From: Gluconobacter sp. P1C6_b
GTDB taxonomy: Bacteria; Pseudomonadota; Alphaproteobacteria; Acetobacterales; Acetobacteraceae
Direction of reading: 5' to 3'
Length of the DNA stretch: 64,000 bases
Assembly (NCBI RefSeq): GCF_018811945.1
Contig: NZ_JACRVU010000001.1
Location: forward strand, 133,476 to 197,475
Both the position numbers and the translations under genes were made by a program. Below are positions 35,672 through 45,073 of the stretch, in pieces (positions within the stretch are counted from its first letter, which is position 1; each line of letters begins with the position of its first letter). The notes under the pieces are model-generated. The model did no database searches and was not told where the DNA came from. It saw only the letters and a list, made by a program, of their open reading frames with translations.

Positions 35672-36622
35672 TTATCTGTGTCCGAACAGGTGGCGGATGT
35701 CGTCGCCAAAGTGCTGGAAGGCGGCATGGGTGGAGCGATGACGGCGGTTGCCTTCTTCCGACACGACCGTCACGGTGGCCGTCATGCCTGCGGCGAGCGT
35801 CAGGTCATCGGGGATCTTGTCAATCTTCACGCGGACCGGGATACGCTGCGCCAGACGCACCCAAGTATAGACCGGGTCCACTTCCGGCAGGCCCTGCTTG
35901 TTCACCAGCGCATTATTACTGGCGATACCACGGGTGATGCTCTCGACATGACCGAAAAGCGGGTCGTGATAGCCCATCAGATCCATGCGGACGAGATCAC
36001 CTTCGTCGAGGTCATGAACCTTGGTTTCCTCGAAATAGCCGTCCACCCAGTAGGAACTGGTGTCGATGATGTGGATGTTGACCACGCCAGCGGTTGCGAA
36101 ATCACCGGGACGCATGATGAGGTTGGTCACGATGCCGTCGATGGAACTGCGGACTTCCGTTCGTTCAAGATTGATCTCAGCCTGACGTTCGGCAGCCTGC
36201 GCCGCATCGTACTGGGCCTGCATCTGCTGGGACAGGGCCTCGTACTGCCGCTTTTCCTCGACGGAGACGGCGGTGCCGGGAATGGCCTTGCGCCACTGGG
36301 CCTGAACGACGCGGAATTCCAGATCGGCCTTGCGTTCGGCCACACGGGCTTTGGCGGTATCGAGCGCCACCTTGAAGTCGAACGGATCAATGACATAGAG
36401 CACGTCCCCCTTGTGGACGAACTGGTTATCCTTCACCCGCACGTCGAGGATCTGTCCCGACACACGGGGCGCAATGTTGGCGACCTGTGCACGCACCTGT
36501 CCGTTCCGGGTCCAGGGAGAGGCCGTGTAGTAATCCCACAGAATGACGACCACGAGAGCCGCCACCACGAGAATGGAGAGCGTGATGGTCAAGCGGATCA
36601 GGCGATGGGCACTGGCAAGCAC
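35672..36622 (-). CDS. HlyD-family efflux adaptor (AaeA-like)
   Basis: The 316-residue membrane-fusion protein has one N-terminal membrane segment (LTITLSILVVAALVVVILW). Next comes YYTASPWTRNGQVRAQVANI, typical of AaeA/EmrA adaptors beside FUSC transporters, and a short lipoyl domain (VKDNQFVHKGDVLYVIDP). A coiled coil spans about residues 85-160, followed by the beta-barrel with SYWVDGYFEETKVHDLDEGD. It connects the FUSC pump to an outer-membrane channel. It is the third gene of the FUSC-DUF1656-adaptor operon, 52 bases after the DUF1656 gene. Confidence 0.9.
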   Translation of the reverse strand: MLASAHRLIRLTITLSILVVAALVVVILWDYYTASPWTRNGQVRAQVANIAPRVSGQILDVRVKDNQFVHKGDVLYVIDPFDFKVALDTAKARVAERKADLEFRVVQAQWRKAIPGTAVSVEEKRQYEALSQQMQAQYDAAQAAERQAEINLERTEVRSSIDGIVTNLIMRPGDFATAGVVNIHIIDTSSYWVDGYFEETKVHDLDEGDLVRMDLMGYHDPLFGHVESITRGIASNNALVNKQGLPEVDPVYTWVRLAQRIPVRVKIDKIPDDLTLAAGMTATVTVVSEEGNRRHRSTHAAFQHFGDDIRHLFGHR

Positions 36623-36674
36623 GGGACGGTCACCTTGGTTTCGGAAAAAGGAATTCGAAGCGGGGGTAAAGGGG

Positions 36675-36875
36675 TCAGAGGATCAGTGTGTAGATACCGA
36701 TCAGGCAGATCAGGATACCGAACTGGGCCAGTGGCGGATCCCAGACGAAACGCCACAGATCGAACCAGCCCATGATCCAGCGCAGGATGGCCAGCGTCAG
36801 AAGCGCCAGCGCCAGATTGATGACGAACGCCGAAACCAGCACGCCATCGAGATCGACAACCTGTGTCATCACCAT
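36675..36875 (-). CDS. DUF1656 small membrane protein (AaeX-like)
   Basis: This 66-residue protein has two membrane segments (about 10-30 and 46-65) separated by a short loop WFDLWRFVWDPPLAQFG, a pattern usual for DUF1656, the small third part of aromatic-acid efflux systems. The ATG used overlaps the FUSC gene by seven bases. A Met two codons later (36869) would overlap its stop by one base (TGATG) and is equally possible. Confidence 0.88.
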   Translation of the reverse strand: MVMTQVVDLDGVLVSAFVINLALALLTLAILRWIMGWFDLWRFVWDPPLAQFGILICLIGIYTLIL

Positions 36876-38878
36876 CGTTTGCGTCCTATTCCATAATGAT
36901 GCACGGCGGAACGGTTCAGGCGCACCATGGTCCGCACTGCTTCAAGACCACCGATACAGTTGATGATCATGGACTGCTCTTCGCGGATACCGTCGGACAG
37001 GCGCTCGAAGAACATGGCCTGAAGTTCGGGAATTTCGGCTTCCAGAAGGCCGAGCCGGTCATGAGCCAGCAGGCGGCGGACATGACGGACCATGGGCCTG
37101 AGGCCATGGAGATGCCCCGCCTGATCCAGATAGTGCCGGACGCGGGCGATCGTACTGGAAAAGTCCTCCAGAGCGACGAAGCGGTTGAAGACACGCCGGG
37201 AGCGCAGACCGGGATCGTGCATCCGGTCCGTCCACATCAGGAACTGGCTCAGACGTTCGTATTTCCGGCTGAGAAGCGGCGGCCCCATCCGCTCGCCATG
37301 CCCGGCAAGCTGCGTCTCCAGATCATAGGCGATAGAAACCGCCAGCCGGAACCGGTGCCGCCGCGCCGTGGGAGGCCAGAGCAGGACCAGCAGCACGAAG
37401 GAGAGTACAGCCGCCATCGCATAGAAGGTATTGCGGGTGATGAAGGCCAGGGGGTCGTAATTGTGGTGATTGCCGAGCCCGATGAACACCAGAAAGAACA
37501 CGCCGTAATTGAAGCCGATGGCGCTCGTTTTCGGATTCATCAGCAACAGGCAGGAAATGACAGTCTGCGGCAAAAGCACCAACGCCAGACCCAGCATGCT
37601 TTCAACATGGGGCAGAATCATGAAATCCAGCCACGCTGCCACGAGAATGCCCGCAGGCATGCCAATGATCGCGCCCTTGCCGAACTGCGCCGTATCGATG
37701 GCCGTGGACGCCAGCGTCAGAACCAGCGCCGTCTGGGACAGGGCAGTGACAGAGGCCGGGATGCTGGATGCAAGGCAGAGCGCCGCCGCGACGCTGAAGC
37801 CCAGCAGAACGCGCATCGCGTTGATGAACGCCGTCACATAGTCCGGATTGCTCTCGAGATGGGCCAGCTTGAGCGCATCGCCCGCCGGGGTGGCGCGCAG
37901 AAGCGTGTTCATACCGGTTCGAATGTGCAGACGGTTACTGAGCAGCGTCGAGCAGCGCTCGAAAAACCAGGCTTCCCGCGCCGAAGGGACGAAATCGGGG
38001 TCTTCCTTGCGGATGCCGTCCAGAATCGTGTCCATCGTTTCAAGACGTGTTGTGCCGTCCTCGGAGCGCTCGTGCCAGGCCCGGACGTGACGGACCAGAA
38101 TGTCGGAAATGCCGCCGGTTTCCAGAAGCCATGCGATCGCACGGCTGGTGGTCAGAACCGTCAGCATGCCGATGATGCCCAGCCGCGCTCCCGCCATCCG
38201 CAGGCGTCCGCGTTCGACTTCGGTCCGCGCATAGGAAATCTGGGTCATGAGCGCGAGAATCTCGCCGCTCAGCCCGATCATCTCTTCCGGCGTTGCAATC
38301 GGTTCGCCCATGATGGCGGACTTGCCGGTCTGCCGCACGCGATGGGACAGCGTCTCCATGGCCGTGGACAGTCTGCGCCAGGCTTCGGGAGAGCCGGAGA
38401 GGATGTTCACCACGGCGATGGACGCGACGCCGATGGCGATGTCAGAGGCACGCGCGATGCTGACAGGGTAGATGTTCTGCGGATCATCCATCGTGGGGAT
38501 GGCCACCAGCGCGACCGTATAGCCTGCCAGAAGCGCCCCATAGGACCGGAAATCGCGCTCCAGCGACCCTACGAACGCACAGGCCGAGATCCAGAGAGCC
38601 GCGCCACCCAGAGACAGGGCGCGCTCCTCATTGAACATCGCAACAAGAATGATGGAGACGCTGACGCCCAGCACGGTGCCGGCCAGGCGGTAGAACGCCT
38701 TGGACAACGCCTGACCGCGCAAAGGCTGCGCCAGGATCATGACTGTCACGCCCGCACTGGCCGGAGAGTCAAGCTGCGACCAGAAGGCCGTTCCAAGCGC
38801 CAGGACAAGTGCAAACCAGGTCCTGAGACTGAACTGGAGCCACCCCGGGCGAAGAACTGACTGTAGTGCCGCGGTCAA
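36869..38878 (-). CDS. FUSC-family transporter (AaeB/fusaric-acid-resistance type)
   Basis: The 669-residue protein has two membrane bundles, about residues 12-180 and 360-510, separated by a helical cytoplasmic domain. The N-terminus WLQFSLRTWFALVLALGTAF and the repeated GKGAIIGMPAGILVAAW and GTVLGVSVSIILVA segments match FUSC pumps that expel hydroxylated aromatic acids. It begins with a TTG at 38878, with AAGGGG ten bases before it. It leads the operon with DUF1656 and the adaptor. A related FUSC protein begins at 61927. Confidence 0.88.
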   Translation of the reverse strand: MTAALQSVLRPGWLQFSLRTWFALVLALGTAFWSQLDSPASAGVTVMILAQPLRGQALSKAFYRLAGTVLGVSVSIILVAMFNEERALSLGGAALWISACAFVGSLERDFRSYGALLAGYTVALVAIPTMDDPQNIYPVSIARASDIAIGVASIAVVNILSGSPEAWRRLSTAMETLSHRVRQTGKSAIMGEPIATPEEMIGLSGEILALMTQISYARTEVERGRLRMAGARLGIIGMLTVLTTSRAIAWLLETGGISDILVRHVRAWHERSEDGTTRLETMDTILDGIRKEDPDFVPSAREAWFFERCSTLLSNRLHIRTGMNTLLRATPAGDALKLAHLESNPDYVTAFINAMRVLLGFSVAAALCLASSIPASVTALSQTALVLTLASTAIDTAQFGKGAIIGMPAGILVAAWLDFMILPHVESMLGLALVLLPQTVISCLLLMNPKTSAIGFNYGVFFLVFIGLGNHHNYDPLAFITRNTFYAMAAVLSFVLLVLLWPPTARRHRFRLAVSIAYDLETQLAGHGERMGPPLLSRKYERLSQFLMWTDRMHDPGLRSRRVFNRFVALEDFSSTIARVRHYLDQAGHLHGLRPMVRHVRRLLAHDRLGLLEAEIPELQAMFFERLSDGIREEQSMIINCIGGLEAVRTMVRLNRSAVHHYGIGRKRW

Positions 38879-39045
38879 GAGCGATACCCCTTACCCGGCA
38901 CAGACTTCATCAGAAACAGTCCCACGGCCCTCATTACCAGAATCAGACTTCCAACCTTAGGAGCGCTTGCCCGGAAAAGTTAGTCCTCGAATCCTCTGGA
39001 CATGTTTTGACAGACGGCGTTTTCGCATCTGCGCCGTCCGGGAGA

Positions 39046-39483
39046 CTAGTCTTCCTCGGGCGGGAGAGCGTTGCAGGCCGCAGTCAGCTTGGGATCCGGA
39101 TGGGCTGTGGCCGTGCGGCAATAGGTTCGGGCATCAGCACCACACATATTCGTGACATCCTCCATTTCCGAGGAAAGAACGTCACGCGCGACGCCAATAT
39201 CCTGATTGTGTTCGGGATCGATGCCTTCTTCCTTGCTCAGCGCCGTCTGCGCCTGGTGCATCTCCTTGAGCGCGTTGATGCAGGAGTCGCCCGCCGCGTC
39301 CGGATTGGTCTGCAGCACCCGGAGGATCTTGTTGATGGCAAAACCCTGCTGGTTAATCGTGGGATCGTCGTCATTGGTCTTGGCCTCGCCATCATCGGCC
39401 CGGGCCGCGACAGGGCTGGCGAGGGCGACAGCGAGAGGAAGAAGAGCCAGCAGCAGGGCGGGACGGGAATGGCGCTTGATCAT
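39046..39483 (-). CDS. Small exported hypothetical protein, acidic C-terminus
   Basis: The 145-residue product has a signal peptide (IKRHSRPALLLALLPLAVAL, cleaved after ARA). The mature chain contains four Cys, an INKILRVLQTNPDAAGDSCI helix and a CGADARTYCRTATAHPD segment, and ends in acidic PPEED. I know no family name. It is probably periplasmic with disulfide bonds. ATG 39483 was chosen because it starts the signal peptide; the ribosome-binding site (AAGAG) is weak. The gene is alone, divergent from rpmJ across 215 bases. Confidence 0.6.
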   Translation of the reverse strand: MIKRHSRPALLLALLPLAVALASPVAARADDGEAKTNDDDPTINQQGFAINKILRVLQTNPDAAGDSCINALKEMHQAQTALSKEEGIDPEHNQDIGVARDVLSSEMEDVTNMCGADARTYCRTATAHPDPKLTAACNALPPEED

Positions 39484-39698
39484 GACTCTTACGTTAGGAG
39501 AAAATCCGGACCGGACAAAGACCCTGAACGAGGCTGTTGCAGGTTGTTGCAAACAGGCCGCAGCGAGGAATTCCGCCGCCTGCATGGCTTGCCAGCTTGA
39601 CTCTGCAGGGCGGGATAGGTAATCGGGGCCATTCTTTCGCGGGCGTTCCGGCCCGCTGTCCGGTCCGCAAGGGCCTTACCCGTCGAGAGCCTGTCACC

Positions 39699-39824
39699 AT
39701 GAAGATCCGCAACAGCCTGAAGTCCGCCAAGGTCCGCGACAAGGACTGCCGCGTTGTCCGCCGCCGCGGCCGCGTTTACATCATCAACAAGAAGAACCCG
39801 CGCATGAAGGCTCGCCAGGGCTGA
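39699..39824 (+). CDS. rpmJ: 50S ribosomal protein L36
   Basis: The 41-residue protein [20 protein letters not shown] followed by [21 protein letters not shown] is a clear bL36. It is the longer form with one Cys, lacking the four-residue zinc site of the shorter form, as is usual in alphaproteobacteria. The ATG begins in ACCATGAAG. No strong ribosome-binding site is visible beyond GAGAG eight bases upstream. It is too short to be scored as a long frame but its sequence is decisive. Confidence 0.97.
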   Translation: MKIRNSLKSAKVRDKDCRVVRRRGRVYIINKKNPRMKARQG

Positions 39825-39841
39825 ACCCCTTGGTCTGCCGG

Positions 39842-40537
39842 ATGACGGATGGACGGCGCTGGCTGATGGCTGGCGCCGTTCTGCTTTGTAGCCCGGCCCT
39901 GACTTTTCTGCCAGTTCAGGCTGCACGCGCCGCAGATCCTGCCGCGTCCGGCCCCGCAGCGCCTTCTGCTGCACAGCCTGCCCTTCCCGGCTCCCAGGCG
40001 GGAACCGCAAAGGCCACGCCTCCTGCTTCATCGCCCCATCCGCCACGCAAAACGCTCCATGACCGCCTTGTGGATGCGGAAAAGGCTCTCGCCATGGCGG
40101 GGAACGAAAAGCAGGCTGGCGAAATCTCCGAACGTGCCGAAGCCCTCCGCAGCCGCGCCCTGACCGGCAGCGTGCAGATGCTCATCAGCGATTCGCATGA
40201 TGCGCTGGAGAAACATGATTTCCAGCAGGCGCAGGACGATCTGACGGCCGCGATCACGATCCAGCCTGACCAGTCCGTGCTTTACCGTCAGCGCGCCGCC
40301 ATCCGGCTGGCTGCGGGCGACAGCAACGGGGCCATCGCCGATCTGGGCGTCCAGCTTCAGGCAGATCCCGGCGATCCGACGGCCTGGGGCATGCTTGCGG
40401 AAGCGGAACATGAGCGGCATGAGCCCGAGGCTGCTCTCAAGGCCTTCCATCAGATGCTGCTGCTGAATCCGAAATCCCCCGATTCCGACAAACAGCTCAA
40501 AACGCTGGAACAGGCCCGGGACGGCCAGCAGGACTGA
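39842..40537 (+). CDS. Exported TPR-containing protein
   Basis: The product of about 231 residues has a signal peptide (RRWLMAGAVLLCSPALTFL, cut near ARAAD), then an Ala/Pro-rich segment (PAASGPAAPSAAQPALPGSQ). About residues 65-230 form TPR repeats: DLTAAITIQPDQSVLYRQRA, AIADLGVQLQADPGDPTAWG and ALKAFHQMLLLNPKSPDSDK. A periplasmic protein-interaction role is likely. It starts 17 bases after rpmJ. A TTG at 39830 would add four residues. Neither start has a good ribosome-binding site. Confidence 0.75.
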   Translation: MTDGRRWLMAGAVLLCSPALTFLPVQAARAADPAASGPAAPSAAQPALPGSQAGTAKATPPASSPHPPRKTLHDRLVDAEKALAMAGNEKQAGEISERAEALRSRALTGSVQMLISDSHDALEKHDFQQAQDDLTAAITIQPDQSVLYRQRAAIRLAAGDSNGAIADLGVQLQADPGDPTAWGMLAEAEHERHEPEAALKAFHQMLLLNPKSPDSDKQLKTLEQARDGQQD

Positions 40538-40628
40538 CGCTTCTGGCGGTGTCGACCACCTGTTGCTCTGGCAACCCCTTGTATTGCCGGGTGTTCATCC
40601 CCTGATTCCTTTTTTCAGGAGATTTTAT

Positions 40629-40871
40629 ATGACAAAGCAGTCCCCCGCCCACGCAACCGCCATCCCCCAGGCCGAAGCCAAGAAGAGCTGCTGCTCCAAG
40701 ATGAAGACCTGCTGTCAGAAGGCTACGCGCGCCCGCGAAATCGGCCTTGCTGGCATGACGGCCATGGCAACCTTCGGGCCCAAGCGCTTCCGCCCGTATT
40801 TCCAGCAGATTCTTGCCGTCATCGCAGTCGTCACCGCCACGGTCGAGTTCTTTCGCAAGCGCAAGGGCTGA
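40629..40871 (+). CDS. Small Cys-rich hypothetical protein
   Basis: This 80-residue protein has an AGGAG site seven bases before the ATG, so the start is clear. The N-terminus is polar, followed by KKSCCSKMKTCCQKATRARE, two CC pairs spaced like a metal or disulfide site. A moderately hydrophobic segment (YFQQILAVIAVVTATVEFF) ends in FRKRKG. It could be a small membrane-associated protein with its basic tail in the cytoplasm. I know no family. It converges on priA with ten bases between. Confidence 0.65.
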   Translation: MTKQSPAHATAIPQAEAKKSCCSKMKTCCQKATRAREIGLAGMTAMATFGPKRFRPYFQQILAVIAVVTATVEFFRKRKG

Positions 40872-40881
40872 TTTTTCCGCC

Positions 40882-43122
40882 CTAAAGGAAGGAAATGGGG
40901 TCGATATCGATATCGACCTTTGCTCCCCCGGTAGGTTTGATATCCCCAAGCCACTGACGCAGGATCGGCTGTACGGCGATGCCGCGCATCGTCCGCAAGA
41001 GTAACCGCCTGCGATGCCGTCCGCGCAGGACGGCGAGCGGCGCCGGAGCCGGTCCCAAGACCTGCACCCCTTCCCGCTCCGGTGCGGAAAGTGCAATCTC
41101 TCTCGCCAGCGCATCTGCCGCTTCTGCACTTGGTGCGCTCACGATCAGGGCGGCCAGCCGTCCATAAGGCGGCCAGAAGGATGGGCGTCTCTGTTCGGAT
41201 TCCTGCTCCATGAAGGTCTGGAAATCGTTGGAAACCAGCGCTGTCATGACGGGATGCTCCCCCACATAGCTCTGAAGCAGCACGCGCCCGCGATGCTCAG
41301 CCCGCCCCGCACGGCCCGCCACCTGATGCAGAAGCTGCACCGTCCGCTCCGCCGCACGCAGATCCCCACCGCCCAGCCCCAGATCGGCATCGACCACACC
41401 CACGAGCGTCAGCTTGGGGAAATGCCAGCCCTTGGCAACGATCTGCGTGCCGATGATGAGGTTGACCTCACCATCGGAAATTTTCCGGACCGCTTCCGCC
41501 GTGGCCGCCGGAGAACCGAGCGTATCAGACGACATCACCAGCAGTTTCGCGTCCGGGAACCGTAGCTTCGCCTCTTCCGTAATGCGTTCGATCCCCGGCC
41601 CGATGGGCACGAGGGAGTTCTCCGCGTGACATTCCGGGCAATCCTTCGGAATGCGCTCAGTATGGCCGCAGTGATGGCACGTCAGAATGCCCCGAGCCCG
41701 ATGCTCCACCAGCCAAGCCGAGCAGTTCGGACACTGCATCCGGTGCCCGCACGCCCGGCAGAGCGTCAGCGGCGCATAGCCGCGCCGGTTGAGGAACAGC
41801 ATGGCCTGCTCCCCCTTCTCCAGCGTCTCGTCGATGGCGGTGCAGAGCTTGGGCGACAGAAACAGGCCGCGTTCCGGTGGATCGGCCCGCATATCCACGA
41901 GTGAAACATCCGGCAGGGTCGCCCCCCCATGCCGCGCGGTCAGAAGTTCATGCCGGTAACGACCGCTCTCCACATTCGCGAGCGTTTCGAGCGATGGCGT
42001 GGCGGAAACGAGAATGGCCGGCGCATCCGCCAGACGGGCGCGGACAACCGCCATGTCCCGGCCATGATACATGACGCCCTCTTCCTGCTTGAAGGCGCTT
42101 TCATGCTCCTCGTCCACCACGACGAGGCCCAGATCGGAAAACGGCAGAAACAGAGCCGAGCGGGCACCGACTACAACACGAGCGCTGCCTTCCGCCACCG
42201 CACGCCATGTCTCGCGCCGCCGTTTGGCCCCGAGATCGGAATGCCAGACAGCCGGTTCGGCCCCGAAACGCCGGATGAAACGGTCCGTCCACTGGGCGGA
42301 AAGCGCGATTTCCGGCAGCAGGACCAGAACCTGCTTGCCTTTGGCCAGACAGGCCGCCACAGCCTCGAAATAGACCTCCGTCTTGCCCGATCCGGTCACG
42401 CCTTCCAGCAGCGTGACCTGAAACCGCCCGGCCTCGACGGGCCCGCAGAGTTCCTGCGCGACCTCAGCCTGTTCTTCGGAGAGCTTCGGTGCACCATGGC
42501 TCGGGTCCGGCGTTGCGAATGGGACCGCCACGGCGATAACGGCTTCGCGCAGCAGACCAGCAGTGGCCAGACCACGGATCACGGCGGCACTTGCCCCACT
42601 TCGGGAACCCAGTTCGGCAGTCGTCATGGGTGTGGACGAAGCAAAATTGAGGACGGACCGACGGGCCGGCGTGATGCGCAGATCGCCTTCCGGCATTTCC
42701 GTCCGTACCCAGCCCAGAGCGGGTCTGGGCGCATCCTTCAGATGGATACGCGTCGCCATCGCCAGCACCAGACCCGGCGGGGTCAGCGTATAGGCGGCAA
42801 CCCAGTCGATGAAGCGGCGCAGGCTCTGAGGAAGAGGCCGAACATCCAGCTTTCCCGCCACGGGACGCAGACGCGCAAGCGGAACTTCACGGCCGACCGG
42901 CAAGGCAAAATCGGCAGGCAGGGTGCGATCGGTTTCCCAGACACAACCCACGGTTTCGCGTCGGCCCAGCGGGACCGTGACGAGTTCTCCGGGCTCAAGC
43001 GGCATAGGGGCGAGGTAATCGAGCGGCCCCGGAAAAGGCAGCGGCACGAGCACCGAAACGCGCGTTCCGGCGGAAGATGGCTTTCGCCACGGGGCAGGCT
43101 TGGATAGGCTGTTGGATGCCAT
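40882..43122 (-). CDS. priA: Primosomal replication helicase PriA
   Basis: The 746-residue superfamily 2 helicase restarts stalled forks. It has the N-terminal DNA-binding domain (VLVPLPFPGPLDYLAP), Walker A LEGVTGSGKTEV, VVDEEHESAFKQEEGVMYHG and SATPSLETLANVESGRY in the helicase core, and a zinc-binding Cys cluster (LCRACGHRMQCPNC, TCHHCG, KDCPEC). GTQIVAKGWHFPKLTLVGV and VAGRAGRA follow. Met at 43122 was chosen; the frame is open to 43293, but this length is close to the usual 730. The terminus IDPISFL is typical. Confidence 0.95.
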   Translation of the reverse strand: MASNSLSKPAPWRKPSSAGTRVSVLVPLPFPGPLDYLAPMPLEPGELVTVPLGRRETVGCVWETDRTLPADFALPVGREVPLARLRPVAGKLDVRPLPQSLRRFIDWVAAYTLTPPGLVLAMATRIHLKDAPRPALGWVRTEMPEGDLRITPARRSVLNFASSTPMTTAELGSRSGASAAVIRGLATAGLLREAVIAVAVPFATPDPSHGAPKLSEEQAEVAQELCGPVEAGRFQVTLLEGVTGSGKTEVYFEAVAACLAKGKQVLVLLPEIALSAQWTDRFIRRFGAEPAVWHSDLGAKRRRETWRAVAEGSARVVVGARSALFLPFSDLGLVVVDEEHESAFKQEEGVMYHGRDMAVVRARLADAPAILVSATPSLETLANVESGRYRHELLTARHGGATLPDVSLVDMRADPPERGLFLSPKLCTAIDETLEKGEQAMLFLNRRGYAPLTLCRACGHRMQCPNCSAWLVEHRARGILTCHHCGHTERIPKDCPECHAENSLVPIGPGIERITEEAKLRFPDAKLLVMSSDTLGSPAATAEAVRKISDGEVNLIIGTQIVAKGWHFPKLTLVGVVDADLGLGGGDLRAAERTVQLLHQVAGRAGRAEHRGRVLLQSYVGEHPVMTALVSNDFQTFMEQESEQRRPSFWPPYGRLAALIVSAPSAEAADALAREIALSAPEREGVQVLGPAPAPLAVLRGRHRRRLLLRTMRGIAVQPILRQWLGDIKPTGGAKVDIDIDPISFL

Positions 43123-43155
43123 GACCGTATCTAACCTCCCACGCTCCGAAATGCC

Positions 43156-44121
43156 ATGACGGCCACAGTAATGGCGCTCGATGCCCTGCGGGACTGGACC
43201 GAATGGCTGACACATGAAAGGCGTTCGAGCCCACGTACGGTCGAAGCCTACCGGCACGATATCCTGCTGGCGTTGACGTTTTTTCAGCAGCATCTGGGCG
43301 CCGAGGTGACATTGGCGGACCTGGGAAAACTCTCACTCGCGGACCTGCGCGCCTGGCTCGCCCATGAAACGGCCCGCAGCGAACAGCCAACCCGCCGCAC
43401 AACCAGCGCCGATTCGCGGGCACGCTCGCGGGCGCGGCATGTCTCCGCATTGCGGTCGTTCTTCCGGTATCTGGGCCTGCGGCATGACCTCTCCAATCCC
43501 GCGCCCTCCCTGCTCGCCACGCCACGCACCAAAAAGCGCCTGCCGCGTCCTCTCGGGGAAGACGCCGCCCGCGCGGCGGCAGAAGGTATTTCCGACGATG
43601 CCGAAACCAGTCTGGCCGCGTTGCGGGACCGCGCGCTGTTCACGCTGCTTTATGGCACCGGACTGCGGATTGGCGAGGCGCTGTCGCTCAATATCCGCGA
43701 TCTGAACAATGCGGGGCACAACATGCTCCGGGTGGTCGGCAAGGGTGGCAAGGAACGGCTCGTGCCCCTGCTTCCGGCAGTGATCGAGGCCCTGGAGAGC
43801 TGGAAAGCAGCCCATCCGTCCCCCACTCCCGATGCGCCACTGTTCTGCGGGGTACGCGGCGGACGGCTTAATCCCGGCGTGGCCCAGCGCGCCATGCGGA
43901 CCTGGCGCAAGGGCGAAGGCCTGCCAGATTCCGCAACGCCCCATGCCCTGCGCCATTCCTTCGCGACCCATCTAATGGAAGGCGGGGCCGACCTGCGCAC
44001 CATTCAGGAACTGATGGGCCATGCCAGCCTCTCCACGACGCAGGCCTATACGCTGGCGGACGAGAAACACCTGCTGGATGTCTGGCGCAAAGCCCATCCC
44101 CGGGCGGGTCAGGAGTCATGA
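43156..44121 (+). CDS. xerC: Site-specific tyrosine recombinase XerC
   Basis: The 321-residue recombinase has an N-terminal SAM-like domain (WLTHERRSSPRTVEAYRHDI) and the catalytic domain with Arg171 (GTGLRIGEALSL), Lys in VGKGGKERLVPL, HALRHSFATHL (His263, Arg266), LMGHASLSTTQ (His289) and the nucleophile Tyr298 in QAYT. With XerD it resolves chromosome dimers at dif. ARHVSALRSFFRYLG and the priA neighbourhood fit XerC instead of a phage integrase. It overlaps the next gene as ATGA. Confidence 0.9.
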   Translation: MTATVMALDALRDWTEWLTHERRSSPRTVEAYRHDILLALTFFQQHLGAEVTLADLGKLSLADLRAWLAHETARSEQPTRRTTSADSRARSRARHVSALRSFFRYLGLRHDLSNPAPSLLATPRTKKRLPRPLGEDAARAAAEGISDDAETSLAALRDRALFTLLYGTGLRIGEALSLNIRDLNNAGHNMLRVVGKGGKERLVPLLPAVIEALESWKAAHPSPTPDAPLFCGVRGGRLNPGVAQRAMRTWRKGEGLPDSATPHALRHSFATHLMEGGADLRTIQELMGHASLSTTQAYTLADEKHLLDVWRKAHPRAGQES

Positions 44122-45038
44122 GGCACCTTCTGCCAGCCGCCCTGATCCTGGGCATGGCGCTGTGCGCGACAGCGGTTCATGCCGCCCCCGTCTGCGAGAT
44201 GAGCCGCGCCGTCGTACTGCCACTTCGCGATGACGGGGGGTATCTGAGCGTGTCCGTCACGGTGAACGGCCGAGCGGCCTCGATGATCGTGGATACGGGC
44301 TCGGAAGGAAGCCTCATGACGCCGGCCGGCGTTTCCGCCCTGCGCCTGCCGACCGATCCCGAACACCGGACGATGATGCAGGGCCCCAATGGTAGTCCGC
44401 GCCTGGTACCGAACGTCCGGATTCAGGATCTCCGGCTTGGTACGCATCCTGCGGCGGAGCTTCCCCTTGGCCCCGGGACGATGGCCGTCGGGATGCTCCC
44501 GGGTTCGCCGATGATCACGCCCCCCGTTCTGGGTCTGCTCGGGGCGGATGTTCTGGCGGATTACGATCTGGAATTCGATGTCCCACACCAGCGCCTGACT
44601 TTATGGACCATCCGTCTGGGCTCCCGTCTGTGTCAGCAGCCCCCTGCCTGGACCGGGCACTGGACGACCACGCCCGTACACCGGCAATCCGGACGCCTGA
44701 GCGTGGCTTTCACGCTGGACGGCCTAGGGGGCACGGCCCTTCTGGACAGCGGTGCGCGCTCACATATCGTGAGTACGGATTTCGCTCATCGCCTGGGCCT
44801 GACTGACGACCAGCTCGCGCTCGACCCGGGTGGCCTGACCGCGGGCGTGGACATGAAGGAGCGCGAGTACCACTGGCACCATTTCGGGCGCCTGGAACTG
44901 GGCGGTACCGTCTGGACACGACCGGTCCTGACAGTCGCCCCGGTTCACGATCAGGCAGACATGCTGCTGGGCTCGGACTGGTTCGCCCATCACGAGATCT
45001 GGCTGTCCTACGCCACGAAGCAGCTTTTCTTCCGGTAA
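44118..45038 (+). CDS. Exported retropepsin-like aspartic protease with two active-site motifs
   Basis: The 306-residue protein has a signal peptide (LLPAALILGMALCATAVHA). It contains two aspartyl-protease half sites: SMIVDTGSEGSLMTPAG with Asp59 and TALLDSGARSHIVSTDF with Asp210. Each is followed by a hydrophobic-G segment (LLGADVLADYDLEFD and MLLGSDWFAHHEIWLSYAT) like the flap/psi-loop of retropepsins. Most bacterial proteins of this type carry one motif and dimerise; here both halves are in one chain, as in pepsin. Likely periplasmic. It is translationally coupled to xerC, with which it has no evident functional tie. Confidence 0.82.
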   Translation: MRHLLPAALILGMALCATAVHAAPVCEMSRAVVLPLRDDGGYLSVSVTVNGRAASMIVDTGSEGSLMTPAGVSALRLPTDPEHRTMMQGPNGSPRLVPNVRIQDLRLGTHPAAELPLGPGTMAVGMLPGSPMITPPVLGLLGADVLADYDLEFDVPHQRLTLWTIRLGSRLCQQPPAWTGHWTTTPVHRQSGRLSVAFTLDGLGGTALLDSGARSHIVSTDFAHRLGLTDDQLALDPGGLTAGVDMKEREYHWHHFGRLELGGTVWTRPVLTVAPVHDQADMLLGSDWFAHHEIWLSYATKQLFFR

Positions 45039-45073
45039 AGCCACAAAGCCTTCACCTGCCCAAGGTACATGCT

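Noticed and set aside
36863-38860. 665-codon plus-strand open frame
   Set aside because: Complete shadow of the FUSC transporter gene. The product is hydrophilic and shows no family pattern.
43156-44121. XerC-like gene as a phage or island integrase
   Set aside because: No attachment-site repeats, tRNA target or phage genes nearby; the sequence features and priA neighbour fit the housekeeping recombinase.
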